From JANNRA01 sp031401035 (GTDB taxonomy: Bacteria; Desulfobacterota; Binatia; HRBIN30; CADEER01): DNA of 25,783 nt. A program made the position numbers and the translations under genes. The stretch spans positions 1-25,783 of the forward strand of contig JANNRA010000062.1 in the NCBI GenBank assembly GCA_031401035.1. Reading direction: 5' to 3'. The notes beneath the pieces were generated by a model. That model had not been told where the DNA came from and did not search any database. It saw only the letters and a list, made by a program, of their open reading frames with translations. Shown here in pieces: positions 16,961 through 23,525 of the stretch; positions within the stretch are counted from its first letter, which is position 1, and each line of letters starts with the position of its first letter.

Positions 16961-18211
16961 TCATGTGGCAGGCGCCAGCTCGACGGCGAGGACGGTGCAC
17001 AGCGGGTCGAGCACGACTTCGGGCACGTCGATCACCAAGTCTCCGGTGGGGTCCGGATTGAAGAGCTGATCGGCGATGGCGAGGCGCGGCCGGAAGGTGA
17101 GCGCCGTGCCGCCGCGCAGCTCGCGCACGCCGCGCACCTGGCGGACGTGCAGGCCGCGCACGGTGACCGACTCGTAGGGGCGCTGCAGCAGATGCAGGTA
17201 CAGCGTGTCGCCGCGGCGCGTACTCGGGCCGTAGTGCTGCCATGCCGCCAGGCCCGCGGCGCTGTCGCCGATGCTGGCGCCGTGCGCGTCCATCCAGGCA
17301 CTGATCGCGTCGAGACGCTCCGTCTGCGCCGGCGGCAGGGCGCCGTCGCCCATCGGGCTGACGTTGAGCAGCAGGTTGCCGCCGCGGCCGGCGGTCTCGC
17401 ACAACGTGTGCACCAGGGCGCCGGCGGACTTGTAGTTGGTGTCGCTGGGGTTCCAGCCCCAGCTGTCGTTCATCGTCAGGCAGGTCTCCCAGGCGCGGCC
17501 GGGCGGCTCGGCAGGGACGATCTGCTCGGGCGTGTCGAAGTCGCCGCGCCCGGGCAGGCGGTCGTTGATGAGAATCTCCGGCTGCCAGGCGCGGATGCGC
17601 GCCTCGAGCGCGTCGCAGCGCCACTCGTCGAGGCCGCGCTCCCAACCGCCGTCGAACCACAGCAGGTCGATGCGCCCGTAGCCGGTGAGCAGCTCCTCGA
17701 GTTGCGCCGTCATCATCGCCAGGTAGCGTTCCCACTGCGCCGGCGTCGGCCGCGGCGCCAGTCCGAACGAGTAGGGACGGTCGGCGTCGGTGAAGGGCGG
17801 ATAGTCGGGGTGGTGCCAGTCCGACAGCGAGAAGTAGAGGCCGACGCGCAGCCCGGCGGCGCGGGCGGCGTCGACGTATTCGCGAACCAGGTCGCCGCCG
17901 TAGGGCGTGCGCGCGATCGACCAGTCGTTGGCGCGCGTCGGCCACAGCGCGAAGCCGTCGTGGTGCTTGGTGGTGAGGACGGCGTAGCGCATGCCGGCGC
18001 GCGCCGCGCGCTGCATCCAGTCGGTCGCCGCCTGTGGGCGCGGGCAGAAGCGGCTGGCGCCGGCGTGGTAGTCGGCGGCCGGGATGTCCTGACAGGCGGG
18101 AAACACCGGCGAGCCGCCGACCAGCGGCCACGACAACTCCCAGCCCTGCTGACTGACATGACCCCAGTGGATGAACATGCCGAAACGGGCGCGGTCGAAC
18201 CAGGTCGCCAT
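16961..18211 (-). CDS. Alpha-L-fucosidase (GH29), cytoplasmic
   Basis: GH29 enzymes hydrolyse terminal alpha-L-fucose with retention. The 416-residue product begins directly in the catalytic barrel (WFDRARFGMFIHWG, residues 4-17). It contains KHHDGFALW (82-90), RVGLYFSLSDWHHPDY, and LLWFDGGWE, whose Asp187 is the expected nucleophile. NPSDTNYKSA, GGNLLLNVSPMGDG and a C-terminal beta domain (about 330-416) follow. There is no signal peptide, unlike many secreted family members, so it probably acts on imported fucosides in the cytoplasm. The ATG at 18211 is chosen because the family N-terminus starts there; the open frame runs upstream without family character. No clear Shine-Dalgarno is visible. 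It is divergent from the Cys-rich gene across 114 bases. Confidence 0.93.
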   Translation of the reverse strand: MATWFDRARFGMFIHWGHVSQQGWELSWPLVGGSPVFPACQDIPAADYHAGASRFCPRPQAATDWMQRAARAGMRYAVLTTKHHDGFALWPTRANDWSIARTPYGGDLVREYVDAARAAGLRVGLYFSLSDWHHPDYPPFTDADRPYSFGLAPRPTPAQWERYLAMMTAQLEELLTGYGRIDLLWFDGGWERGLDEWRCDALEARIRAWQPEILINDRLPGRGDFDTPEQIVPAEPPGRAWETCLTMNDSWGWNPSDTNYKSAGALVHTLCETAGRGGNLLLNVSPMGDGALPPAQTERLDAISAWMDAHGASIGDSAAGLAAWQHYGPSTRRGDTLYLHLLQRPYESVTVRGLHVRQVRGVRELRGGTALTFRPRLAIADQLFNPDPTGDLVIDVPEVVLDPLCTVLAVELAPAT

Positions 18212-18325
18212 GCGGGGCAAATGCGCACGGCGGCGCGCGCGCGTGCAAGCGCCAGGGGATGGGTCGGACGGGCGGGGGCACGGCGCGCTTGCCGGCCGGC
18301 GGCGATCTGCGGCATCGTCCGAATC

Positions 18326-18934
18326 ATGCGCGCGCCAGTCGTCGTCCTGCTGTTGCTGCTGCTCGCGTCGCCGCTGCCCGCGGGCTGCGTCGGCGACTGC
18401 GATGGCGATGGTCGCGTCGCGGTCGCCGAAGTGGTCGGCCTGGTCGACTGTTACCTGCGCCCGCGCCTGGGGCTGTCGTGCGCATCGTGCAGCGGCGTGG
18501 CCGACGGAGAACACCTGACGATCGCCCGCCTGATCGCGGCGTTCAACAACGCCCTGCTCGGCTGCCCGCCGGCCTCCTGCCGCCGTGACACCGATTGCAC
18601 GGTCGGCGGCGCGCGCTGCGTGCCGCCCGGCGGCAGTCCGGGGTGTGGCATCTGCCGCGATGATCCGGACGAGTGCTCCTTCGACTATCGCTGCCCGCGC
18701 GACTTCGTCTGTGCTCCGGCGCCCGAGCCGCCGTGTCCGTGCGACGGCACGCCGGCGCGCCTCTGCATTCCGCGCTGCTTCTCCGACGCGGCATGCGCGT
18801 CGCGCCAGCGCTGCCGCGGCGGCCGCTGCGTGCGCGACGCGTGCGCGGTCGACGCCGACTGCGCCGACGCCGGCACCTGCGTCGGCGGCGCCTGCTACGA
18901 GGCGCCCGGTACCTGCCAGCTGCCGCCACCCTGA
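18326..18934 (+). CDS. Secreted Cys-rich protein with dockerin-like loop
   Basis: This 202-residue protein starts with a strong signal peptide (RAPVVVLLLLLLASPLPAG), possibly a lipoprotein because Cys21 follows PAG, although the lipobox is not canonical. Next comes GDCDGDGRVAVAEVVGLVDCYL, an EF-hand/dockerin-type calcium loop. A degenerate second half (ADGEHLTIARLIAAFNNALLGC) makes a dockerin-like duplication. The rest is disulfide-rich, with repeats of the form DxDCxxGxxC (RDTDCTVGGARC, FSDAACASRQRC, VDADCADAGTC), about 28 cysteines in all. It is presumably exported and disulfide-bonded. By recollection, 'GDCxGDGxV' proteins of this form are frequent in uncultured deltaproteobacterial/Binatota genomes. 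Function unknown. Confidence 0.75.
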   Translation: MRAPVVVLLLLLLASPLPAGCVGDCDGDGRVAVAEVVGLVDCYLRPRLGLSCASCSGVADGEHLTIARLIAAFNNALLGCPPASCRRDTDCTVGGARCVPPGGSPGCGICRDDPDECSFDYRCPRDFVCAPAPEPPCPCDGTPARLCIPRCFSDAACASRQRCRGGRCVRDACAVDADCADAGTCVGGACYEAPGTCQLPPP

Positions 18935-19108
18935 GGGCGGGCTCTGAATCCCAACTCGCCTACCGGGCACGAGACTCGCGTCGGTGGTGAGGAGGATCCG
19001 GGGGGCCGCGTCGCCGCCCGCGCGGGCGCGGCGCGGCAGCGTGTGTGGGCTGGGCGCCCATCGCCGGCCGCCGCGGCGCGCCGGCGCTGCTGGGCGTTGG
19101 GCCGGTGC

Positions 19109-20026
19109 TCAGGCGAAGGCGGGCATGACGGTCTCGGCGAACAACTGCGCCGGTTCGCGCACGTCGCGACCGAAGAACTCGATCATGATCAGCGAGCAAC
19201 CCTGCCGGGCCAGCGCCTCGATCTGGTCGATGCACTGCGCCGGCGTGCCGGCGACACCGCTGCCCATGTGGCCGCCGTAGATGCGCTGTGCCTTGTCCGC
19301 CTTCGCCTGCGCATCGGCCGCGTCGCTGCCGATGACGACCATCGTCTGCTGCGAGATGCGCAGCGTCGCCGGGTCGCGCCCGACCGCCGCGCAATGGCGG
19401 TGCAGCACGGCCACCTTGGCGGCAAGCTGGCCGAGGTTGACGGCGAGGTTGTTCCACAGGTCGGCGTGGCGGGCGACGAGCTTGAGCAGCACCTGCTCGC
19501 CACCGCCGCCGATGAGGATCGGCGGCCGGCGCGGCGGCTTCGGGGCGCAATAGACGTCCTCGGTCTTGTAGTAGCGCCCGTCGAAGGTCACCTGCTCCTC
19601 GCTCCATAGCCGACGCAGCAGCTGCACGCCCTCGTCGAGCTGGCGCAAGCGGTCCTGCACCGGCGGGAAGTCGATGCCGTAGCCGCTGAACTCCTGCGCG
19701 AACCAGCCGCTGCCGAGGCCGACGATGACGCGCCCGTTGGCGATGGTGTCCAGCGTCGCGACCATCTTCGCCAGCAGGGCCGGATTGCGGAAGCCGATCG
19801 GCGTCACCAGCGTGCCGAGTTCGACCGTGCTGGTCACCGCCGCGACGGCGGCGAGCGTCGTCCACGCCTCGAGGATGGGGATCGACGGCATCGGAATGCC
19901 GTAGAGATGATCGTTGACCCACACCGAGTGGTAGCCGAGGCGGTCCATCTCCACCGCCGCCGCCCGGGTCTCGTCCCAGCCGCGCTTGATCTGCGGCAAC
20001 ATCACTCCGAACTGTACGCGCGCCAT
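19109..20026 (-). CDS. LLM-class (F420/FMN-dependent) oxidoreductase
   Basis: This 305-residue protein has the luciferase-like monooxygenase TIM-barrel pattern: VQFGVMLPQ at the start, LGYHSVWVNDHL, ELGTLVTPIGFRNPALLAKMVATLDTIANGRVIVGLGSGW, YYKTEDVYCAPKPPRRPPILIGGGG, then RHADLWNNL and a closing AGTPAQCIDQIEALARQGCSLIMIEFFG. The length and the VIVGLGSGW motif fit the group often annotated as F420-dependent, but cofactor choice (F420 or FMN) cannot be read from sequence. The ATG at 20026 matches the family start. It seems to be a single gene. I infer a role in oxidation or reduction of an unknown small hydrophobic substrate. Confidence 0.9.
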   Translation of the reverse strand: MARVQFGVMLPQIKRGWDETRAAAVEMDRLGYHSVWVNDHLYGIPMPSIPILEAWTTLAAVAAVTSTVELGTLVTPIGFRNPALLAKMVATLDTIANGRVIVGLGSGWFAQEFSGYGIDFPPVQDRLRQLDEGVQLLRRLWSEEQVTFDGRYYKTEDVYCAPKPPRRPPILIGGGGEQVLLKLVARHADLWNNLAVNLGQLAAKVAVLHRHCAAVGRDPATLRISQQTMVVIGSDAADAQAKADKAQRIYGGHMGSGVAGTPAQCIDQIEALARQGCSLIMIEFFGRDVREPAQLFAETVMPAFA

Positions 20027-20100
20027 GGGCGCTGTTTGGGACGGCGCGGGGCGTTTGTAAAGCGGGGTTGCCGGCGAAGCCCGGTGGATGCCGTTCACAC

Positions 20101-20203
20101 CCCCTCACCCTGGCCCTCTCCCGGCGGGAGAGGGGACCCCGCAAGTACCGCTGTGCTGGACAAGGTCCCCTCTCCCGCCGGGAGAGGGTCAGGGTGAGGG
20201 GAT
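20101..20203. repeat. REP-like paired palindromic element, copy 2
   Basis: The arms 20101-20136 and 20166-20203 match copy 1 (16797-16902) in the cctcaccctggccctctcccggcgggagaggg unit and its inverse. The spacer of about 29 bases differs largely from that of copy 1. It lies in the gap between thiD (ending at 20241) and the LLM gene start. Each arm is a near-perfect palindrome and could form a hairpin that stops transcription leaving thiD. Confidence 0.82.
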
Positions 20204-20240
20204 CGCAGGAGGTGCAATCACGCCGGACCGCCGCGTGGAC

Positions 20241-21029
20241 TCACTTCAGCCAGGCGAGCGGGTTGGCGGGGCCGTCGCCGCCGCCGAGGGCGAGGCCGCC
20301 GGCGATGGCGGCGGTGACGAAGCGCTTGGCGGTCTGCGCGGCGGCGAGCAGCGTCGCGCCGCGCGCCAGCTCGGCCGCCAGCGCCGCCGCGGTGATGCAG
20401 CCGGTGCCGTGCGTGTGCGGCGTCGCCAGACGCGGCGCGCGTAGTTCGTGCAGTGTCACGCCGTCGCACAGCACGTCGATCGCCTCGGCGCCGTCGCCGT
20501 GGCCGCCCTTGACGAGGGCGGCGCCGGCGCCGAGGGCGACCAGCCGCTCGGCGGCGCGGCGCTGATCGGCGAGGCCGTCGATGCGCATCTCGAGCAGCGC
20601 CTCGGCTTCGGGGATGTTCGGCGTCACCACCGTCGCCAGCGGCAGGAGCTGGCGCCGCAGCGCCGCGCAGGCATCGTCGGCGAGCAGCCGGGCGCCGCTC
20701 TGCGCCACCATCACCGGATCGACGACCAACGGCGCCAGGGTGTGCATCCGCACGGCGGCGGCGACGGCGGCGATGATCTCGGCGCTCGCCAGCATGCCGG
20801 TCTTGGCGGCGTCGACGCCGATATCCGAGACCACGGCGTCGATCTGCGCCCGCACGAAGGCTGGCGCGACAGTGACGACGCCGAAGACGCCGCGCGTGTT
20901 CTGCGCCGTCAGCGCGGTGACGACGCTCATGCCGTAGGTGCGGAAGACGGTGAAGGTCTTCAGATCGGCCTGGATGCCGGCGCCGCCGCTGCAGTCGGAG
21001 CCGGCGATGGTGAGCACGCGCGGGAGCAT
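20241..21029 (-). CDS. thiD: Hydroxymethylpyrimidine (phosphate) kinase
   Basis: ThiD phosphorylates HMP and HMP-phosphate to HMP-pyrophosphate for thiamine synthesis. The 262-residue product shows the family marks: VLTIAGSDCSGGAGIQADLKTF at the N-terminus, YGMSVVTALTAQNT, VVDPVMVAQSGARLL, TPNIPEAEALL, LVKGGHGDG, and the ribokinase-fold anion hole TPHTHGTGCITAAALA, which contains the catalytic-loop Gly-Thr-Gly-Cys. It starts 9 bases after the stop of the sigma-54 regulator on the same strand, so it is very likely in one transcript with it. This is unusual company for thiD; no other thiamine gene is present and no TPP riboswitch is visible upstream. A REP-like element follows it. Confidence 0.96.
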   Translation of the reverse strand: MLPRVLTIAGSDCSGGAGIQADLKTFTVFRTYGMSVVTALTAQNTRGVFGVVTVAPAFVRAQIDAVVSDIGVDAAKTGMLASAEIIAAVAAAVRMHTLAPLVVDPVMVAQSGARLLADDACAALRRQLLPLATVVTPNIPEAEALLEMRIDGLADQRRAAERLVALGAGAALVKGGHGDGAEAIDVLCDGVTLHELRAPRLATPHTHGTGCITAAALAAELARGATLLAAAQTAKRFVTAAIAGGLALGGGDGPANPLAWLK

Positions 21030-21038
21030 GCGCGCAGC

Positions 21039-22583
21039 CTACGACGCCAGGCGCGGCAGGCCCAGCTTGCGCATGCGGCTCTGCAGCGTCGACGGCTTCA
21101 GGCCGAGGATCTCCGCCGCGCCGCCGCGGCCGTAGATGCGCCCGGCGGTGGCATCGAGGGCGCGCCGGATGTGCGCCCGCTCGACCTCGACCAGCGGCTT
21201 CAGCCGGATCGTCGCGCCCGGCGGCGGCTCGGCCGGCGCCGGCAGCAGCACCCGTCCCGGCAGGTCGAGCAGCGCCACGGTGATCTCGTGCCCCGCCGCC
21301 AGGATCGCCGCCCGCTCCAGGACGTTGGCCAGTTCACGGATGTTGCCCGGCCAGGCGTAGCCGCCGAGCGCCTCGAGTGCCGCCTCGTTGACGCGCATCT
21401 GGCGCCGTCCGGTGCGCGCCGCCATCTCGCGCAACAGCACCGCGCAGAGCTGCGGCAGATCCTCGAGCCGCGCGCGCAGCGGCGGTAGGTGCAAGGGGAA
21501 GACGTTCAGCCGGTAATAGAGATCGGCGCGAAAGCCGCCCTCGCGCACGGCGCGCGCCAGATCGACCTGCGTCGCGGCGAGGACGCGCACGTCGACGCGC
21601 ACGGCGCGGTCGCTGCCGACCGGATCGAGCTCGCCCTCCTGCAGCACGCGCAACAATTTCGCCTGCAACTCCGCCGGCAGCTCGCCGACCTCGTCGAGCA
21701 GCAACGTGCCGCCGTTGGCGGTCTGGAAGCGCCCGGCGCGCTCGCGCGTGGCGCCGGTGAAGGCGCCCTTGACGTGCCCGAACAACTCGCTCTCCAGCAG
21801 ACCGGGCGGAATGGCGGCGCAGTTGATGGCGACAAACGGCCCGCTGGCGCGACTGCTCCATTCGTGGAGGGCGTGCGCCAGCCGCTCCTTGCCGGTGCCG
21901 GTCTCGCCGAGCAACAGCACCGCCGTGTCGGCGCGCGCCACCTGTCGGGCGTGTGCCACCAGCTCCTGCACCGCCGCACTGCGGCTCGACTCGAGCACCG
22001 CCGTCGCCTCGCCGACCAACTCACCTTCCAGCACGCGCACGTGCTCGCGTTCGCGCGCGACGGCGCGCACCAGCGCCGCGCCCTGCTCGCCCTGCTGGAT
22101 GGCGATCGCCAACACCTGCGCGTAGACCTCGACCAGATCGACGACCGCCTGCGGGTACGGCTCGCAGCGGGCGCGGTCGAGGGTCATCGCCCCGAGCACC
22201 CGCTCGCCGGCGCACAACGGCACCACCATGCACGCATGCCCGTGCGGCAGGTCGAGGACGCCGTCGAACGGGTCGCCGTCGCCGTGCGCGTGGTCGTCCT
22301 CGCGGTACACCCGCGCCCGCCGCGTCTGCAACGCCTCGCGGATGGTCGGAAAGTCCGCCAACGCCAGCTCGTGCCCGCGCACCGCCGGCCCCGCCAACGG
22401 CCCGCGCGCCGCCCGCACCCGCAAGCGCTCTCCGTCGAGCGTGAAGACGGTCGCCAGGTCGTACGGCGCAATGCGCGCCAACCAGTCCAGGCCGCGCCGC
22501 AACAGATCCTCGACCGAATCCGGCGTCGCCGCCAACTGCACCAATTCCCGCAGATCAGCAGTCAGATCGAGCACATCAGGCAT
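21039..22583 (-). CDS. NorR-like sigma-54-dependent activator (GAF-AAA-Fis)
   Basis: The 514-residue product has an N-terminal GAF domain (about 20-165), a sigma-54 AAA+ domain (Walker A GETGTGKE 226-233, GAFTGA 273-278, Walker B GTLLLDEVG 292-300, arginine-finger region FRADLYYRLNVFPL), and a C-terminal Fis-type helix-turn-helix (RGGAAEILGLKPSTLQSRMRKLG). The GAF domain has DPFDGVL, HACMVVPL and MTLD. Asp104, His116, Cys118 and Asp136 keep the spacing of the residues I recall as iron ligands or essential in E. coli NorR (Asp99, His111, Cys113, Asp131). This suggests an NO-sensing non-haem iron site. The ATG at 22583 is chosen because it starts the domain; the frame runs upstream through the operator region. 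Its natural target is the divergent peroxiredoxin promoter. Sensing NO is inference; another GAF ligand is possible. Confidence 0.9.
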   Translation of the reverse strand: MPDVLDLTADLRELVQLAATPDSVEDLLRRGLDWLARIAPYDLATVFTLDGERLRVRAARGPLAGPAVRGHELALADFPTIREALQTRRARVYREDDHAHGDGDPFDGVLDLPHGHACMVVPLCAGERVLGAMTLDRARCEPYPQAVVDLVEVYAQVLAIAIQQGEQGAALVRAVAREREHVRVLEGELVGEATAVLESSRSAAVQELVAHARQVARADTAVLLLGETGTGKERLAHALHEWSSRASGPFVAINCAAIPPGLLESELFGHVKGAFTGATRERAGRFQTANGGTLLLDEVGELPAELQAKLLRVLQEGELDPVGSDRAVRVDVRVLAATQVDLARAVREGGFRADLYYRLNVFPLHLPPLRARLEDLPQLCAVLLREMAARTGRRQMRVNEAALEALGGYAWPGNIRELANVLERAAILAAGHEITVALLDLPGRVLLPAPAEPPPGATIRLKPLVEVERAHIRRALDATAGRIYGRGGAAEILGLKPSTLQSRMRKLGLPRLAS

Positions 22584-22592
22584 GCAACCGAG

Positions 22593-22613
22593 ATATCGGT
22601 GTCTCACCGATAT
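22593..22613. promoter_or_regulatory. Palindromic operator ATATCGGTG-N3-CACCGATAT
   Basis: This is a perfect 9+9 bp inverted repeat with a 3-base spacer, 10 bases upstream of the regulator start and about 70 bases upstream of the -24 element of the peroxiredoxin promoter. Its core is GGT-N5-ACC, similar to but shorter than the GGT-N7-ACC reported for NorR-type enhancers. It is the best candidate for the activator's upstream activating site and could also mediate autorepression. Confidence 0.7.
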
Positions 22614-22626
22614 GTCGATATGTATC

Positions 22627-22649
22627 CACCGATAAATCAGTGATAAATC
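22627..22649. promoter_or_regulatory. Second operator cluster CACCGATAA / GTGATAAATC
   Basis: CACCGATA occurs again at 22627, exactly 22 bases (two helical turns) from the right arm of the palindrome. GATAAATC is repeated directly at 22631 and 22642. This gives extra half-sites on the same DNA face, as expected for cooperative binding of an oligomeric activator. Confidence 0.5.
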
Positions 22650-22682
22650 CCTTGTCCTGAGCTGTGCAGACTTTTCGATTCC

Positions 22683-22698
22683 GGGCACGGTCGATGCT
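22683..22698 (+). promoter_or_regulatory. Sigma-54 (-24/-12) promoter of the peroxiredoxin gene
   Basis: GGGCACG-N4-ATGCT contains the invariant GG (22684-22685) and GC (22696-22697) with exactly ten bases between, and the CAC and G that follow the -24 GG. Only the leading T and one of the -12 Ts differ from the TGGCACG-N4-TTGCW consensus. Transcription would start near 22709, about 60 bases before the ATG. Confidence 0.75.
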
Positions 22699-22767
22699 TC
22701 AATTGATCGTCGAGGGCGTGACTGTCGCCGCGCCCGCGACGCCGCAGCAGAACAGAAAGGACGTCCC

Positions 22768-23310
22768 ATGTTGACCGTTGGAGACCGTTTCCCCCGCTTC
22801 GACCTCACCGCCGTCGTCGGCGGCGAGTTCACCCAGGTGAGCAATGCCTCACATCCCGGCCAGTGGCTGGTGGTGTTCTACTGGCCGATGGATTTCACCT
22901 TCGTCTGCCCGACCGAGATCGCCGAGTTCGGTCGTCACGAGGGCGAGTTCCGCGCCCGCCAGACGCAGGTGCTCGGGGCCAGCACGGACACGCACTATGT
23001 GCACCTCGCCTGGAAGCAGCAGGATCCGCAGTTGCGCGACCTGCCGTTCCCAATGCTCGCCGACCACACCCGCGCGCTGGCGCAGGCGTTGGGGATCGTC
23101 CACCGCGAGGCGGGCGTGACGCTGCGCGCGACGTTCATCGTCGATCCCGACGGCGTCATCCGCTGGGTAAACGTAAATGACCTCTCGGTCGGTCGCAGCG
23201 TCCCGGAGACGCTGCGCGTGCTCGACGCGCTGCGCACCGGCGAGTTGACGCCGTGCGGCTGGACGCCGGGGCAGGCGACGCTGTCGGCGGCGGCGCGCGC
23301 GGCGTCGTGA
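22768..23310 (+). CDS. ahpC: AhpC-type 2-Cys peroxiredoxin
   Basis: This 180-residue protein reduces H2O2, organic hydroperoxides and, in this family, peroxynitrite. The peroxidatic Cys47 lies in FYWPMDFTFVCPTE. ASTDTHYVHLAW, PMLADHTRALAQALGI, LRATFIVDPDGVIRWV and the catalytic-site Arg segment follow. A second Cys163 in GELTPCGWTPGQATL matches the resolving-cysteine region of typical AhpC proteins, here as TPCGW rather than the double-Cys form of mycobacterial AhpC. An AGAAAGGA ribosome binding site ends 6 bases before the ATG. The upstream sigma-54 promoter and divergent activator indicate induced expression. No ahpF or ahpD reductase gene is adjacent, so its electron donor is unknown. The symbol is by family and not orthology-tested. 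Confidence 0.94.
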   Translation: MLTVGDRFPRFDLTAVVGGEFTQVSNASHPGQWLVVFYWPMDFTFVCPTEIAEFGRHEGEFRARQTQVLGASTDTHYVHLAWKQQDPQLRDLPFPMLADHTRALAQALGIVHREAGVTLRATFIVDPDGVIRWVNVNDLSVGRSVPETLRVLDALRTGELTPCGWTPGQATLSAAARAAS

Positions 23311-23322
23311 CGTCGCCCTGAC

Positions 23323-23365
23323 CGACGGTGCGGCGCGCACGCGCACGGTGCGCGCCCCACCGTCG
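23323..23365 (+). terminator. Large 18-bp-arm hairpin after the peroxiredoxin gene
   Basis: The arms CGACGGTGcGGCGCGCAC (23323-23340) and its complement (23348-23365) pair at 17 of 18 positions around a 7-base loop, starting 12 bases after the stop codon. There is no T-run after it, so it is not a canonical intrinsic terminator, but its strength and position suggest transcription stop or 3' end protection. Confidence 0.6.
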
Positions 23366-23421
23366 CCTGCCGCCAGCGGCGGCGGTGCGAAGGCTGGGAG
23401 ACAGACGCCCAGCGCTCGCCA

Positions 23422-23450
23422 TTGTGACCCTTCCGGACGGTTGGTATAGA
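23422..23450 (+). promoter_or_regulatory. Candidate sigma-70-like promoter for GT-MT gene
   Basis: TTGTGA (23422-23427), 17 bases, then TATAGA (23445-23450), in a locally AT-richer spot. Each hexamer matches its consensus at 4 of 6 positions, with ideal spacing. It lies just after the strong hairpin and about 75 bases before the GTG start chosen for the next gene. Confidence 0.45.
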
Positions 23451-23525
23451 CCGAAAAACCCGGAGGGGCGCGACGACCGCCGTCTGCAGGCCTACCGCCC
23501 GGGCCTCGGATCCGACGAGGACCAC

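Noticed and set aside
22584..22844. 87-residue N-terminal extension of the sigma-54 regulator
   Set aside because: It would run through the operator palindrome, the sigma-54 promoter and into the peroxiredoxin gene.
23328..23525. Longer N-terminus for the glycosyltransferase fusion
   Set aside because: The extra codons overlap the 18-bp hairpin and the likely promoter and are Arg/Ala-rich without conservation features; a GTG with GAGG upstream at 23526 is better, though 23424 cannot be excluded.
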